Below are positions 42,429-49,250 of a stretch of 64,000 nt of DNA, one piece after another. Numbering within the stretch: position 1 is the first letter of the stretch; each line of letters begins with the position of its first letter. Below the pieces are notes generated by a model. That model did no database searches and was not told where the DNA came from. It saw only the letters and a list, made by a program, of their open reading frames with translations. This stretch comes from RYN-124 sp033851845 (GTDB lineage Bacteria; Actinomycetota; Actinomycetes; Mycobacteriales; SCTD01), in assembly GCA_033851845.1 (NCBI GenBank), contig JAWWOH010000111.1, positions 1-64,000 on the forward strand, in the 5' to 3' direction. Made by a program: the position numbers and the translations under genes.

Positions 42429-42604
42429 CCGCGCAGCGTCTTCCCGCGCCGGTTGTTGTGGGTCAGGCACAGAGCCTCGACGTGCTCCAACGTGGTCGCC
42501 GGCCATACGACGTGGTGGACCGTGAGCGGGTTCGCCCTCGTGATGGGCAGGTCGCACCCCGGCTCGCCGCAGAACGTCTGCGCCTCGCGCGCACGTAGGG
42601 ACAA
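42425..42604 (-). pseudogene. HNH endonuclease fragment
   Basis: Readable from 42622 down: WQRLSLRAREAQTFCGEPGC, ITRANPLTVHHVVWP and ALCLTHNNRRGKTL give an HNH zinc-finger nuclease core (C..C, HH, C..HNN). A TAG stop lies at 42623-42625, and no ATG or GTG precedes the conserved part; TTG 42604 is the only start. The N-terminal half expected for HNH homing-type nucleases is missing, so it is probably a remnant. Its end overlaps the stop of the recombinase-like gene. Confidence 0.6.
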
Positions 42605-42853
42605 CCGCTGCCAGTGGTGCCCCTAACCCCGCTCCGTCGCGGTGTTCCTTATCGCTGGCCGCGGCGACGCTCGCGTTTTCGCTGTACTCGGAGGGTGACC
42701 CGTTTTCAACTGGGCGCCCACGGCTACGTTTCTGGCACTGGCCGCCTGGTACGCAGTCACGCGGCAAACGGCTGGCCGTAGCCGACGCAAGTGGGTCGAG
42801 TCGCTACGCGAGTAAGTGCCGTTTCCGACGCTCACCGGCCTTACCCTCCCCGC

Positions 42854-43336
42854 ATGGAGCGCGCGTCCTTCGACATGGTGTCGTACTTCGAAACGAGTCG
42901 CTCCCGGTGCTTCGTGTGCGCCTTCTTGGCGGGCGACCCCGACTACCCACACACCACGCTTTACGACGACGGCGAGTTCGTCGCGTTCCTCAACAGGTAC
43001 CCCACGCTGCGCGGGCAGGCACTCGTCGTCCCGCGACGGCACGTCGAGCATGTGTTGACCGACCTGGATGAAGGCGAGTACGCCCGCTTCATGGCGGTAG
43101 TGCGCCGTGTCGGACTCGCGATGCAGAACGCGCTGCCAACCGAACGGCTGTACCTCCTTTCGCTCGGCAGCATGCAGGCAAACCGACACGTCCACTTCCA
43201 CGTCGCCGCGCTACCGCCGGGAGTGCCGCTAGAGCAGCAGCAGTACTACGCGCTCGACATGTACAACGGCGTGTGCCAGTACGCCCCCGGCGAGGAGCAG
43301 GAGTTGGCACAGCGGATAGCCGCCGCCCTCGGGTAA
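42854..43336 (+). CDS. HIT family protein (cassette)
   Basis: 160 residues. CFVCAFLAGDPDYPHTTLYDDGEFVAFLNRYPTLRGQALVVPRRHVEHV, then the HIT loop HVHFHVAALP, with catalytic His. HIT proteins hydrolyse or transfer nucleoside-phosphate groups (e.g. AppppA). TACCCT ends 6 bases before ATG. Stop TAA is in a tag. The 42429-42853 interval upstream otherwise holds only the HNH remnant. Confidence 0.85.
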   Translation: MERASFDMVSYFETSRSRCFVCAFLAGDPDYPHTTLYDDGEFVAFLNRYPTLRGQALVVPRRHVEHVLTDLDEGEYARFMAVVRRVGLAMQNALPTERLYLLSLGSMQANRHVHFHVAALPPGVPLEQQQYYALDMYNGVCQYAPGEEQELAQRIAAALG

Positions 43337-43440
43337 GTGCCGCTCTTCAACTCCGAGCTCGATCACCCGCTTGCTGCTCCTCTGTGTGTCCGCGCCCCCG
43401 CGTTGCAACCCGGCAAAGCGGTCACGCGAGACTGCTACAG

Positions 43441-44121
43441 GTGACGCCCGTGCCCCTGAAGGTCTACTCGCCACTTCGAGTTGGGACGGACAGTCTGTCG
43501 GCGTCGACGCCACACGAGGACGAGGCTGTCGGGCGGTACCTGCTCGACTGTGTCGGGTGGGCAGCAGACACATTCGTCGGCCCGCAGCGCGGCCACCGGG
43601 CGGTGCATGAGCTGCGGCCGCACGACTACCCGATGACATCGCATCGCTCCGATGGGACCTGCGTCGTGTTCGTCCAGCGCGACTCTGACCGGTGGCAACT
43701 TCGGCACCAGTGCGGTCACGAGGCATTCCACGTGATCTGGGGGCGGAACGTGTACCACTGGCTGCACGAGGGACTTGCATGCGTTAGCTCTTTCCTGATG
43801 GACGAGCGGCACGATCCCGCGTATGCAGCTAGGACACGTGCCTCCGCCTCGGCCGCTGCCGTCGGCTTTTCGGTCCAGCAGGCGAAGGCTGTACGACTCG
43901 ACGGGCCGGATCGTCTAACGGCTGAGTTCTACGGAAGGGTGGCCGCGGTCGCGAGCGCTCTGGTGGACGCATACGGCGTGGTTGCAGCCGGCGCGGCCGC
44001 CTCGGTCGTCGCCGACGCTGAGCCGGCCCGACGCGATGCGGCGCTGGAACGGTGGCTGATCGCGCAACCGAACCCGCGACCACTTCTAGAACTGTGTGGC
44101 ATGACCCGCCACGAGGCTTGA
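43441..44121 (+). CDS. Zincin-like HExxH protein (cassette)
   Basis: 226 residues from GTG 43441 (43450 also possible). The motif QCGHEAFHVIWGRNVYHWLHEGLACVS gives HEAFH and, after 11 residues, HEG, as in gluzincin metalloproteases (HExxH...E). A short N-terminal domain precedes it and a helical C-terminal domain follows (RLTAEFYGRVAAVASALVDAYG). No signal peptide, so a cytoplasmic metalloprotease-like protein. Its role is unknown; may be a defence or regulator effector. Confidence 0.68.
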   Translation: MTPVPLKVYSPLRVGTDSLSASTPHEDEAVGRYLLDCVGWAADTFVGPQRGHRAVHELRPHDYPMTSHRSDGTCVVFVQRDSDRWQLRHQCGHEAFHVIWGRNVYHWLHEGLACVSSFLMDERHDPAYAARTRASASAAAVGFSVQQAKAVRLDGPDRLTAEFYGRVAAVASALVDAYGVVAAGAAASVVADAEPARRDAALERWLIAQPNPRPLLELCGMTRHEA

Positions 44122-44145
44122 GGCGCGGAAGGCAGGCAAAGTCCG

Positions 44146-44322
44146 TTAACCGAGTAGGACGGTTCCAGCGAGCAAGCCGTTGACCACTGCGATGGCAGCG
44201 AGGACCAGGGCGCGGTCACCGTGGCCAGTCACGGCGGAGAAGACGGCGTACAGACCGACGCCCACCGCCACCAGCGCGGCGGGCCAGCCCAAGACCGCCC
44301 GCGAGTACTGCTCCCCATTCAC
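44146..44322 (-). CDS. Small two-TM protein (cassette)
   Basis: 58 residues: AVLGWPAALVAVGVGLYAVF and LVLAAIAVVNGLLAGTVLL are two TM helices joined by a short polar loop SAVTGHGDRA. GTG 44322 has TACTCT 6 bases upstream; this -10 box is the reverse reading of the tag at 44330. Convergent with 43441-44121. Confidence 0.6.
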   Translation of the reverse strand: MNGEQYSRAVLGWPAALVAVGVGLYAVFSAVTGHGDRALVLAAIAVVNGLLAGTVLLG

Positions 44323-44484
44323 ACACGGAGAGTAAGTGCCGTTACCTCAGAGCCAGAACCTCAATCCGGGAGTCGCGGCCCATCGCGGTCGGTTCCGTGG
44401 ACACTCTGCTGCGCGGTCTCACTTGTCTAGCGAGCGAGAGCGCGGTGAGCGCCAGCGCGACGAGAGCACAACTTGTGAGGAAGC

Positions 44485-44682
44485 ATGAGCAGGATCTTTC
44501 TAATGCTCTTTCTGTGGATGACCGGCATCGCAGGCTACGGATATTTCATGCGCTTCCTGCGGGACACCGGGCAGGGCAGTGCGGCGACGATGGGTGCGCC
44601 CTATGCGAAACGGGTCGCCCCGTACTGCCTAGCGGCCGCGGCGGTATTCGGAGCGGCGGCCTTGTTGGCCTTGCTCGTTTGA
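44485..44682 (+). CDS. Small membrane protein (cassette)
   Basis: 65 residues with TM segments IFLMLFLWMTGIAGYGYFM and CLAAAAVFGAAALLALLV. ATG 44485 has GAGGAAG 2 bases before it, unlike its leaderless neighbours. Unknown function. Confidence 0.6.
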   Translation: MSRIFLMLFLWMTGIAGYGYFMRFLRDTGQGSAATMGAPYAKRVAPYCLAAAAVFGAAALLALLV

Positions 44683-44763
44683 CGCTCTCGCATGGGAAAT
44701 CTGACGGTGGCGGCCCACCGGCAGATGCGGGCATCAGACACCGCATGCGAAGGCCAAGTGCCG

Positions 44764-45864
44764 CTACCTGCCAATCTGAACTGATGGACCAAAGACGCGA
44801 TCAAGCGCATCTGTGGTCTCTTCGCGAGCGTCGGGGAACAGGTGTCCGTACGTGTCCATCGTCTCCACGATCGACTTGTGACCGAGACGGGCCTGGATGA
44901 CACGTGGGTGCACGTTTTCGGCGATAAGGCCTGATGCGTAGGTGTGCCGCAGGGCATGGAACCCGAATCCGTCGTCGAGGCCGGCGCGCCGCAGCGTCGG
45001 CTTCCACACCGAGTCGTTGAAGCTGCCGCGCCGCCAGATCTGCCCGCGCCGGTTGGAGAACACGACACCGTCGACGCCGGGTCCGTAGATCTCGAGGTGC
45101 CGCGCGATCGCGTGGACGACGAACTCCGGCAGCGGCAGCACCCGCCGGCTCGCTGCGGTCTTGAGGTCGGTCGTGATGTAGGGCTGTCCGCCGGACGGGC
45201 TCATCGCCTGCTCCTCGACGGCGAGCTCGCGCCGCAACAGGTTCAGGTGCGCCAGCCGCAAGCCGAGCGTCTCGCCCTGCCGCATCCCGGTTCCGACAGC
45301 CGTGGCGATGACAGCGCGGTCCGCGTCGTACGCGGCCTCGAGCAGCAGCCGCACCTGCTCCGGCGTGAAGACCGGGAGCGTCCGACCGGTCGACTGCGGC
45401 AGCTTGATCTTGTAGCAGGGACTGACGTTGAGCACCCGGTCGTAGCAGGCTGAGCGCAGCACCATCGCGACGACGTTGTAGCAGTGCCGCACGGTGCTGG
45501 GCTTGAGGCCCTTCTCGACCAGGACGACGACGAACGCGGCGATGTCGCTGCGCCGCAGCGACGACAGCGGCCGGTGTCCCAGGGCCGGCACGACGTGGTT
45601 GCGCAGGTAGCTCGTGTAGTTCGCCCGGGTCGACGGGCGGACCTGCAGAGTCGAGAGCCACTGCTGGCTGTACTCGGACATGGTGATCTTCGCGTCGACC
45701 GGGAGCAGGCCCATCCCGCGGGCGATGTCGACGCGGATCTTCGCCAGGGCGTCGACGGCCTGCTGCTTGGTCGCGAAGCGACGCCGGGCCATCTGCCCGT
45801 TGACGCGGTAGGTGATCTCCCAGGACGTGCCGCGGCTGTGGTTGAGCCGTCGGGGGTTGGCCAT
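44764..45864 (-). CDS. Tyrosine recombinase/integrase of the island
   Basis: 366 residues. N-terminal AP2-like arm-binding domain (WEITYRVNGQMARRRFATKQQAVDALA), SAM-like core-binding domain (TMSEYSQQWLSTLQVRPSTRANYTSYLRNHVVPALG) and catalytic domain with all residues: GTGMRQGETLGL (Arg), HALRHTYASGL (His, Arg), LGHKSIVETMDTYGHLF (His, Tyr). It should integrate the island at the rnpB 3' end. The gene begins about 107 bp from attR. No excisionase was recognised. Confidence 0.9.
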   Translation of the reverse strand: MANPRRLNHSRGTSWEITYRVNGQMARRRFATKQQAVDALAKIRVDIARGMGLLPVDAKITMSEYSQQWLSTLQVRPSTRANYTSYLRNHVVPALGHRPLSSLRRSDIAAFVVVLVEKGLKPSTVRHCYNVVAMVLRSACYDRVLNVSPCYKIKLPQSTGRTLPVFTPEQVRLLLEAAYDADRAVIATAVGTGMRQGETLGLRLAHLNLLRRELAVEEQAMSPSGGQPYITTDLKTAASRRVLPLPEFVVHAIARHLEIYGPGVDGVVFSNRRGQIWRRGSFNDSVWKPTLRRAGLDDGFGFHALRHTYASGLIAENVHPRVIQARLGHKSIVETMDTYGHLFPDAREETTDALDRVFGPSVQIGR

Positions 45865-45970
45865 CGATGCATCTCCAGGTGTGACATTCCTGTGATGCCG
45901 ACTGTGACCCGAAGCTGTGCCACATGCTCTGACCTGCGGTTTTGCATCGCGTCAGATGCCGAGGGGGTCG

Positions 45971-45998
45971 CCCGGCTTACAGGCCGGCTCGTCCCACC
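45971..45998. repeat. attR: copy of the 28-bp rnpB 3' repeat
   Basis: Identical to 32402-32429 over 28 bases, followed by unrelated CCGCGACG. The integrase gene lies just to the left. Confidence 0.9.
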
Positions 45999-46040
45999 CC
46001 GCGACGACGGCATCGTCGGGAATGCGGCAGCGTCCATGCG

Positions 46041-46067
46041 TTATCCGTACGGATCTACGGATAAGGT
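46041..46067. promoter_or_regulatory. Palindromic operator overlapping the -10 of the permease operon
   Basis: TTATCCGTA (46041-46049) and TACGGATAA (46056-46064) form a perfect 9-bp inverted repeat with a 6-base spacer. The right half overlaps TAAGGT (46062-46067), which sits 7 bases before ATG 46075. An ArsR-family gene follows in the operon and is the likely binder. The design fits metal-released repression. Confidence 0.75.
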
Positions 46068-46074
46068 GGCGGGC

Positions 46075-47334
46075 ATGGGTTTCCACACGATCGGCAGCAG
46101 CCTCGCCGAGGGCTGGTGGATGTTCTTCGACACCTTCTGGGCGCTCGTCCTGGGCTTCGGGTTGTCGGGCGCGGTCCAGGCGTTCGTCTCCAAGAGCGAG
46201 ATGCAGCGCGTGCTCGGCGACCACCGGCCGGCGACGGTCGCGAGGTCGACCTTCTTCGGCATGGCCAGCTCGAGCTGCTCCTACGCCGCCAGTGCGCTCG
46301 CCAAGAGCCTGTTCTCGCGAGGCGCCGACTTCACCAGCTCCATGGTGTTCATGTTCGCCAGCACCAACCTCGTCATCGAGCTCGGGATCGTGCTGTGGCT
46401 GCTCGTCGGCTGGCAGTTCGCGGTCGCCGAGTTCATCGGCGGCGCGATCATGATCGCGGTCCTGGCCGTCGTACTCCCACGGGTTGTCGACGTCGCCGAG
46501 CTCGACGCGGCGCGCGCGCGGCTGCGGTCGGCCAAGAGCGCGACCGGGCACGAGGCGCATGCTGCGATGGCGGAGGACGAGCACATCACCGCACCCTGGC
46601 GGACTCGCATCCGGTCGAAGGCCGGCTGGGCGGACGCGTCCGGCTACACGATCAGTGACATCACGATGCTGCGCAAGGAGCTCGTCATCGGCTACGTCGT
46701 GGCCGGGTTCGCGGCGATGGCTGTCCCCGTCTCGTTGTGGCAGGCGCTGTTCGTCTCCGGCCACGGCTTCTGGTCCGTGCTCGAGAACGTCGTCGTGGGT
46801 CCTTTCCTCGCGTTCATCAGCTTCGTCTGCTCGGTCGGCAACGTGCCGCTCGCGGCGGCGCTCTGGAAGGGCGGCATCAGCTTCGGCGGTGTCATCGCCT
46901 TCGTGTTCGCCGATCTGCTCGCGCTGCCGCTGGTGCTGATCTACCGCAAGTTCTACGGGACACGGCTGGCAGTGAAGCTCAGTCTCGTGTTCTGGGCCGT
47001 GATGAGTCTCGCAGGGCTCGTCACCGAGGGCCTGTTCCAGCTGGCTGGCCTCATCCCGAGCGAGCTGCGCGGTGACATCGCCACGGTCCACTTCGGCTGG
47101 AACTACACGACCGTGCTGAACGCCGTCGCGCTGCTCGCCTTCGGCTACCTCTACTACCTCTACAAGAACAAGGATCGGTACGGCGGCGGTGCCGACTACG
47201 CCAAGGACCCGATCTGCGGGATGCAGGTCCGCAAGGCGGATGCACCCGCGAGCAGCACGTACGTCGGCACGACGTACTTCTTCTGCTGCGACGGCTGCAT
47301 GGAGAAGTTCGAGCGGACGATGGAACCCGCATGA
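46075..47334 (+). CDS. Permease of the UPF0718/ArsP-like family with C-terminal YHS domain
   Basis: 419 residues. Two hydrophobic permease halves (FWALVLGFGLSGAVQAFV, then SSSCSYAASALAKSLF; and CSVGNVPLAAALWKGG), with a cytoplasmic loop of about 60 residues between them, about eight TM helices in all. The C-terminus is a YHS/TRASH domain: DPICGMQVRKADAP...TYFFCCDGCMEKFE, a metal-binding CxxC-like finger. It probably exports or handles a heavy metal or metalloid. The fusion of permease and YHS is less usual than separate genes. ATGA overlap with the ArsR gene. Confidence 0.85.
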   Translation: MGFHTIGSSLAEGWWMFFDTFWALVLGFGLSGAVQAFVSKSEMQRVLGDHRPATVARSTFFGMASSSCSYAASALAKSLFSRGADFTSSMVFMFASTNLVIELGIVLWLLVGWQFAVAEFIGGAIMIAVLAVVLPRVVDVAELDAARARLRSAKSATGHEAHAAMAEDEHITAPWRTRIRSKAGWADASGYTISDITMLRKELVIGYVVAGFAAMAVPVSLWQALFVSGHGFWSVLENVVVGPFLAFISFVCSVGNVPLAAALWKGGISFGGVIAFVFADLLALPLVLIYRKFYGTRLAVKLSLVFWAVMSLAGLVTEGLFQLAGLIPSELRGDIATVHFGWNYTTVLNAVALLAFGYLYYLYKNKDRYGGGADYAKDPICGMQVRKADAPASSTYVGTTYFFCCDGCMEKFERTMEPA

Positions 47335-47714
47335 CGGAGTCCCCGCACGCCCATCCGATCGACGGCGCGCGCGTTGCCCATGCCCGCGGCCGGCTGCCCA
47401 GCCTCGACGAGGCGACCCGTCTCACCGGGCTGCTGTCGCTGATCGCCGACCCGATCCGGCTGCGGGTCCTCTACGCGCTCGACGTCAGCGAGGAGCTCTG
47501 CGTCGGCGACCTCGCCCTCGCCCTGGGGGCGAACGAGGATCAGGTGACCTACGCGCTCCGGCTTCTCCGTACCGCGGGCCTTGTCATCGCCCGCAAGGAG
47601 GGTCGCGTCGTCTTCAACCGGCTGGCCCCGGACTTCCCGGCACCGCTGCGCGAGCACTGCCTGCACCAGCTCGTCGAAATCACCCGTCGTACGCCGGCGC
47701 CGTTGACCGACTGA
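47331..47714 (+). CDS. ArsR/SmtB-family metal-responsive repressor
   Basis: 127 residues. Winged-helix core: LTGLLSLIADPIRLRVLYALDVSEELCVGDLALALGANEDQVTYALRLLRTAGLV. ELCVGD has Cys57; a C-terminal HCLH (His109, Cys110, His112) may complete a metal site (alpha3/alpha5 type). It overlaps the permease gene by 4 bp and likely binds the operator at 46041. Confidence 0.87.
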   Translation: MTESPHAHPIDGARVAHARGRLPSLDEATRLTGLLSLIADPIRLRVLYALDVSEELCVGDLALALGANEDQVTYALRLLRTAGLVIARKEGRVVFNRLAPDFPAPLREHCLHQLVEITRRTPAPLTD

Positions 47715-47729
47715 GTCGGTCCGACAAGA

Positions 47730-48443
47730 GTGCGCCGGGTGGCCGCCGCGATCGAGCTCGAGGAGGTCGCGGTCCGGCGCGGTGACCGTGACGTCCTGCA
47801 CGGTCTGACGGCGCATGTCCCGGCCGGTCAGGTCGTCGGCCTGCTCGGCCCCAGCGGATGCGGCAAGACCACGCTGATGCGGTGCATCGTCGGCGTACAG
47901 GCACATGTGCGCGGCCGGGTGACGGTGCTCGGCAGGTCCGCCGGCGCACCGGAGCTGCGCAGCGAGGTCGGCTACGTCACGCAGGCGCCGGCGGTGTACG
48001 GCGATCTCACCGTGCGGCAGAACCTGCAGTACTTCGCCCGGCTGCTGCGGGCCCCGGCCGCCGCCGTCGACGCGACCATCGACGCCGTCGGCCTCAGCAG
48101 CCACGCCGGTGCGACGGTGTCCCGACTGTCGGGCGGCCAGCGCGCTCGGGCGTCGCTGGCGACCGCGTTGCTCGGCCGGCCCAGGCTGCTCGTTCTCGAC
48201 GAGCCGACGGTCGGGCTCGACCCCGTCCTGCGACAGGAGCTCTGGACGCTGTTCGGCAACCTCGCCGGCACCGGCGTGACGCTGCTCGTGTCCAGTCACG
48301 TCATGGACGAAGCCGGACGCTGCGACCGGCTGTTGCTCATGCGCGAGGGCGCCCTCATCGCGGACGAAGCCCCGGCGGCCCTCCTCGACCGGACCGGGAC
48401 CACCGACCTGGAGCAGGCGTTCCTCCGGCTGGTCCAGTCGTGA
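47730..48443 (+). CDS. ABC transporter ATP-binding protein
   Basis: 237 residues. Walker A GLLGPSGCGKTTLMR, Q-loop YVTQAPAVYGDLTV, signature SRLSGGQRARASLA, Walker B LLVLDEPTVGLDP, switch His SSHVMDEA. Of the drug-export family (DrrA-like). Start GTG 47730, 16 bp after the ArsR gene. GTGA overlap with the permease. May be part of the same resistance operon. Confidence 0.87.
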   Translation: MRRVAAAIELEEVAVRRGDRDVLHGLTAHVPAGQVVGLLGPSGCGKTTLMRCIVGVQAHVRGRVTVLGRSAGAPELRSEVGYVTQAPAVYGDLTVRQNLQYFARLLRAPAAAVDATIDAVGLSSHAGATVSRLSGGQRARASLATALLGRPRLLVLDEPTVGLDPVLRQELWTLFGNLAGTGVTLLVSSHVMDEAGRCDRLLLMREGALIADEAPAALLDRTGTTDLEQAFLRLVQS

Positions 48444-49165
48444 ACGCCCTCGCGACGGCGCGCCGGGTCCTGCTGCAGCTGCGCGCCGACCCGCGCACGA
48501 TCGCGCTGCTGCTCGTCGTCCCGTGCGTCCTGATCAGCCTGCTCGCGTGGGTCTTCGACGGCAGCCCCGGCACGTTCGACCGCATCGGACCGGTGCTGCT
48601 GGCGGTGTTCCCGCTGGTGACGATGTTCGTCGTCACCAGCGTCACGACGTTGCGGGAGCGGACGACCGGCACGCTCGAACGGCTACTCACCCTGCCGATC
48701 CGCAAGCTCGACATCCTGCTGGGCTACGCCCTCGCCTTCGCGGTTGTCGCGCTGGCGCAGACGGCACTCGTCAGCACGCTCGCTCTCGGCATCCTCGACC
48801 TGCACGTGCAGGGCTCGCCCGCTCTGCTCGTGCTGGTAGCCCTGCTGTCAGCGTTGCTCGGCAACACGCTCGGTTTGCTCGGCTCGGCCTTCGCCGCGAC
48901 GGAGTTCCAGGCGGTGCAGTTCCTGCCCGCGTTCGTGCTGCCGCAGCTGCTCGTGTGTGGCCTCTTCGTGCCAAGGCCCATGATGGCGCGGCCGCTGCAG
49001 CTGTTCAGCAACGCCTGCCCGCTGACCTACGTCGTCGACGCCATGCAGGGTGTCGTCGCCACGACGGAGGCGAGCGCCGTCACCGGTGACCTGCTCGTCA
49101 TCGCGGCGTTCATCCTCGGCTCGGTCGCTCTCGGCGCGCTCACCCTGCGCCGACGTACTCCCTGA
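48440..49165 (+). CDS. ABC-2 type transporter permease
   Basis: 241 residues with six hydrophobic segments (IALLLVVPCVLISLLAWVF; VLLAVFPLVTMFVV; ...; LLVIAAFILGSVALGALTL) and the typical TLRERTTGTLERLLTLPI coupling region between TM2 and TM3, as in DrrB-like exporters. GTG 48440 overlaps the ATPase stop. Substrate unknown. Confidence 0.85.
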   Translation: MNALATARRVLLQLRADPRTIALLLVVPCVLISLLAWVFDGSPGTFDRIGPVLLAVFPLVTMFVVTSVTTLRERTTGTLERLLTLPIRKLDILLGYALAFAVVALAQTALVSTLALGILDLHVQGSPALLVLVALLSALLGNTLGLLGSAFAATEFQAVQFLPAFVLPQLLVCGLFVPRPMMARPLQLFSNACPLTYVVDAMQGVVATTEASAVTGDLLVIAAFILGSVALGALTLRRRTP

Positions 49166-49250
49166 GGGCTCGAGCAGGGATTCCGGCCGGCGCAGCGAAC
49201 AAGCCAGGGATGCGCCGATCGGCCGGCGCGCGCGCACCCGGGGGATCCAC

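Larger units (their letters stand above)
36271..44770. repeat. Array of about 15 short tags separating small genes (cassette-like)
   Basis: Consensus GRGTAAGTGCCGYTYCCG. Minus-strand copies (with genes): near 36271-36286, 36459-36474, 36893-36912 (variant), 37981-37996, 38262-38278, 38562-38579. Plus-strand copies: 39893-39909, 40204-40222 (variant), 40515-40534, 40852-40871, 41079-41094, 42810-42826, 43331-43345, 44330-44346, 44752-44770. The TAA/TAG inside the tag is the stop codon of the adjacent gene in at least seven copies. Units between tags are about 0.2-1.7 kb and usually hold one or two genes. At five junctions the tag pairs with a CGGC-CTTACCC half-site. Confidence 0.8.
32402..45970. 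mobile_element. Integrated island of about 13.6 kb inserted at the 3' end of rnpB
   Basis: The left edge is the 28-bp repeat at the end of rnpB and the right edge is its copy at 45971-45998. A complete tyrosine integrase gene lies next to the right edge. No phage structural, replication or conjugation genes are present. The island holds PadR-HAAS, an ECF sigma pair, a VOC protein and the tagged cassette array. rnpB stays intact because the incoming attachment site restores its 3' end. Confidence 0.85.

Noticed and set aside
36271..44770. Classical integron with IntI and attC sites
   Set aside because: No integrase with the IntI-specific region is present, the recombinase-like gene in the array is catalytically dead, and the tags lack the GTTRRRY core. 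Only the general layout is shared, so I report it as cassette-like.
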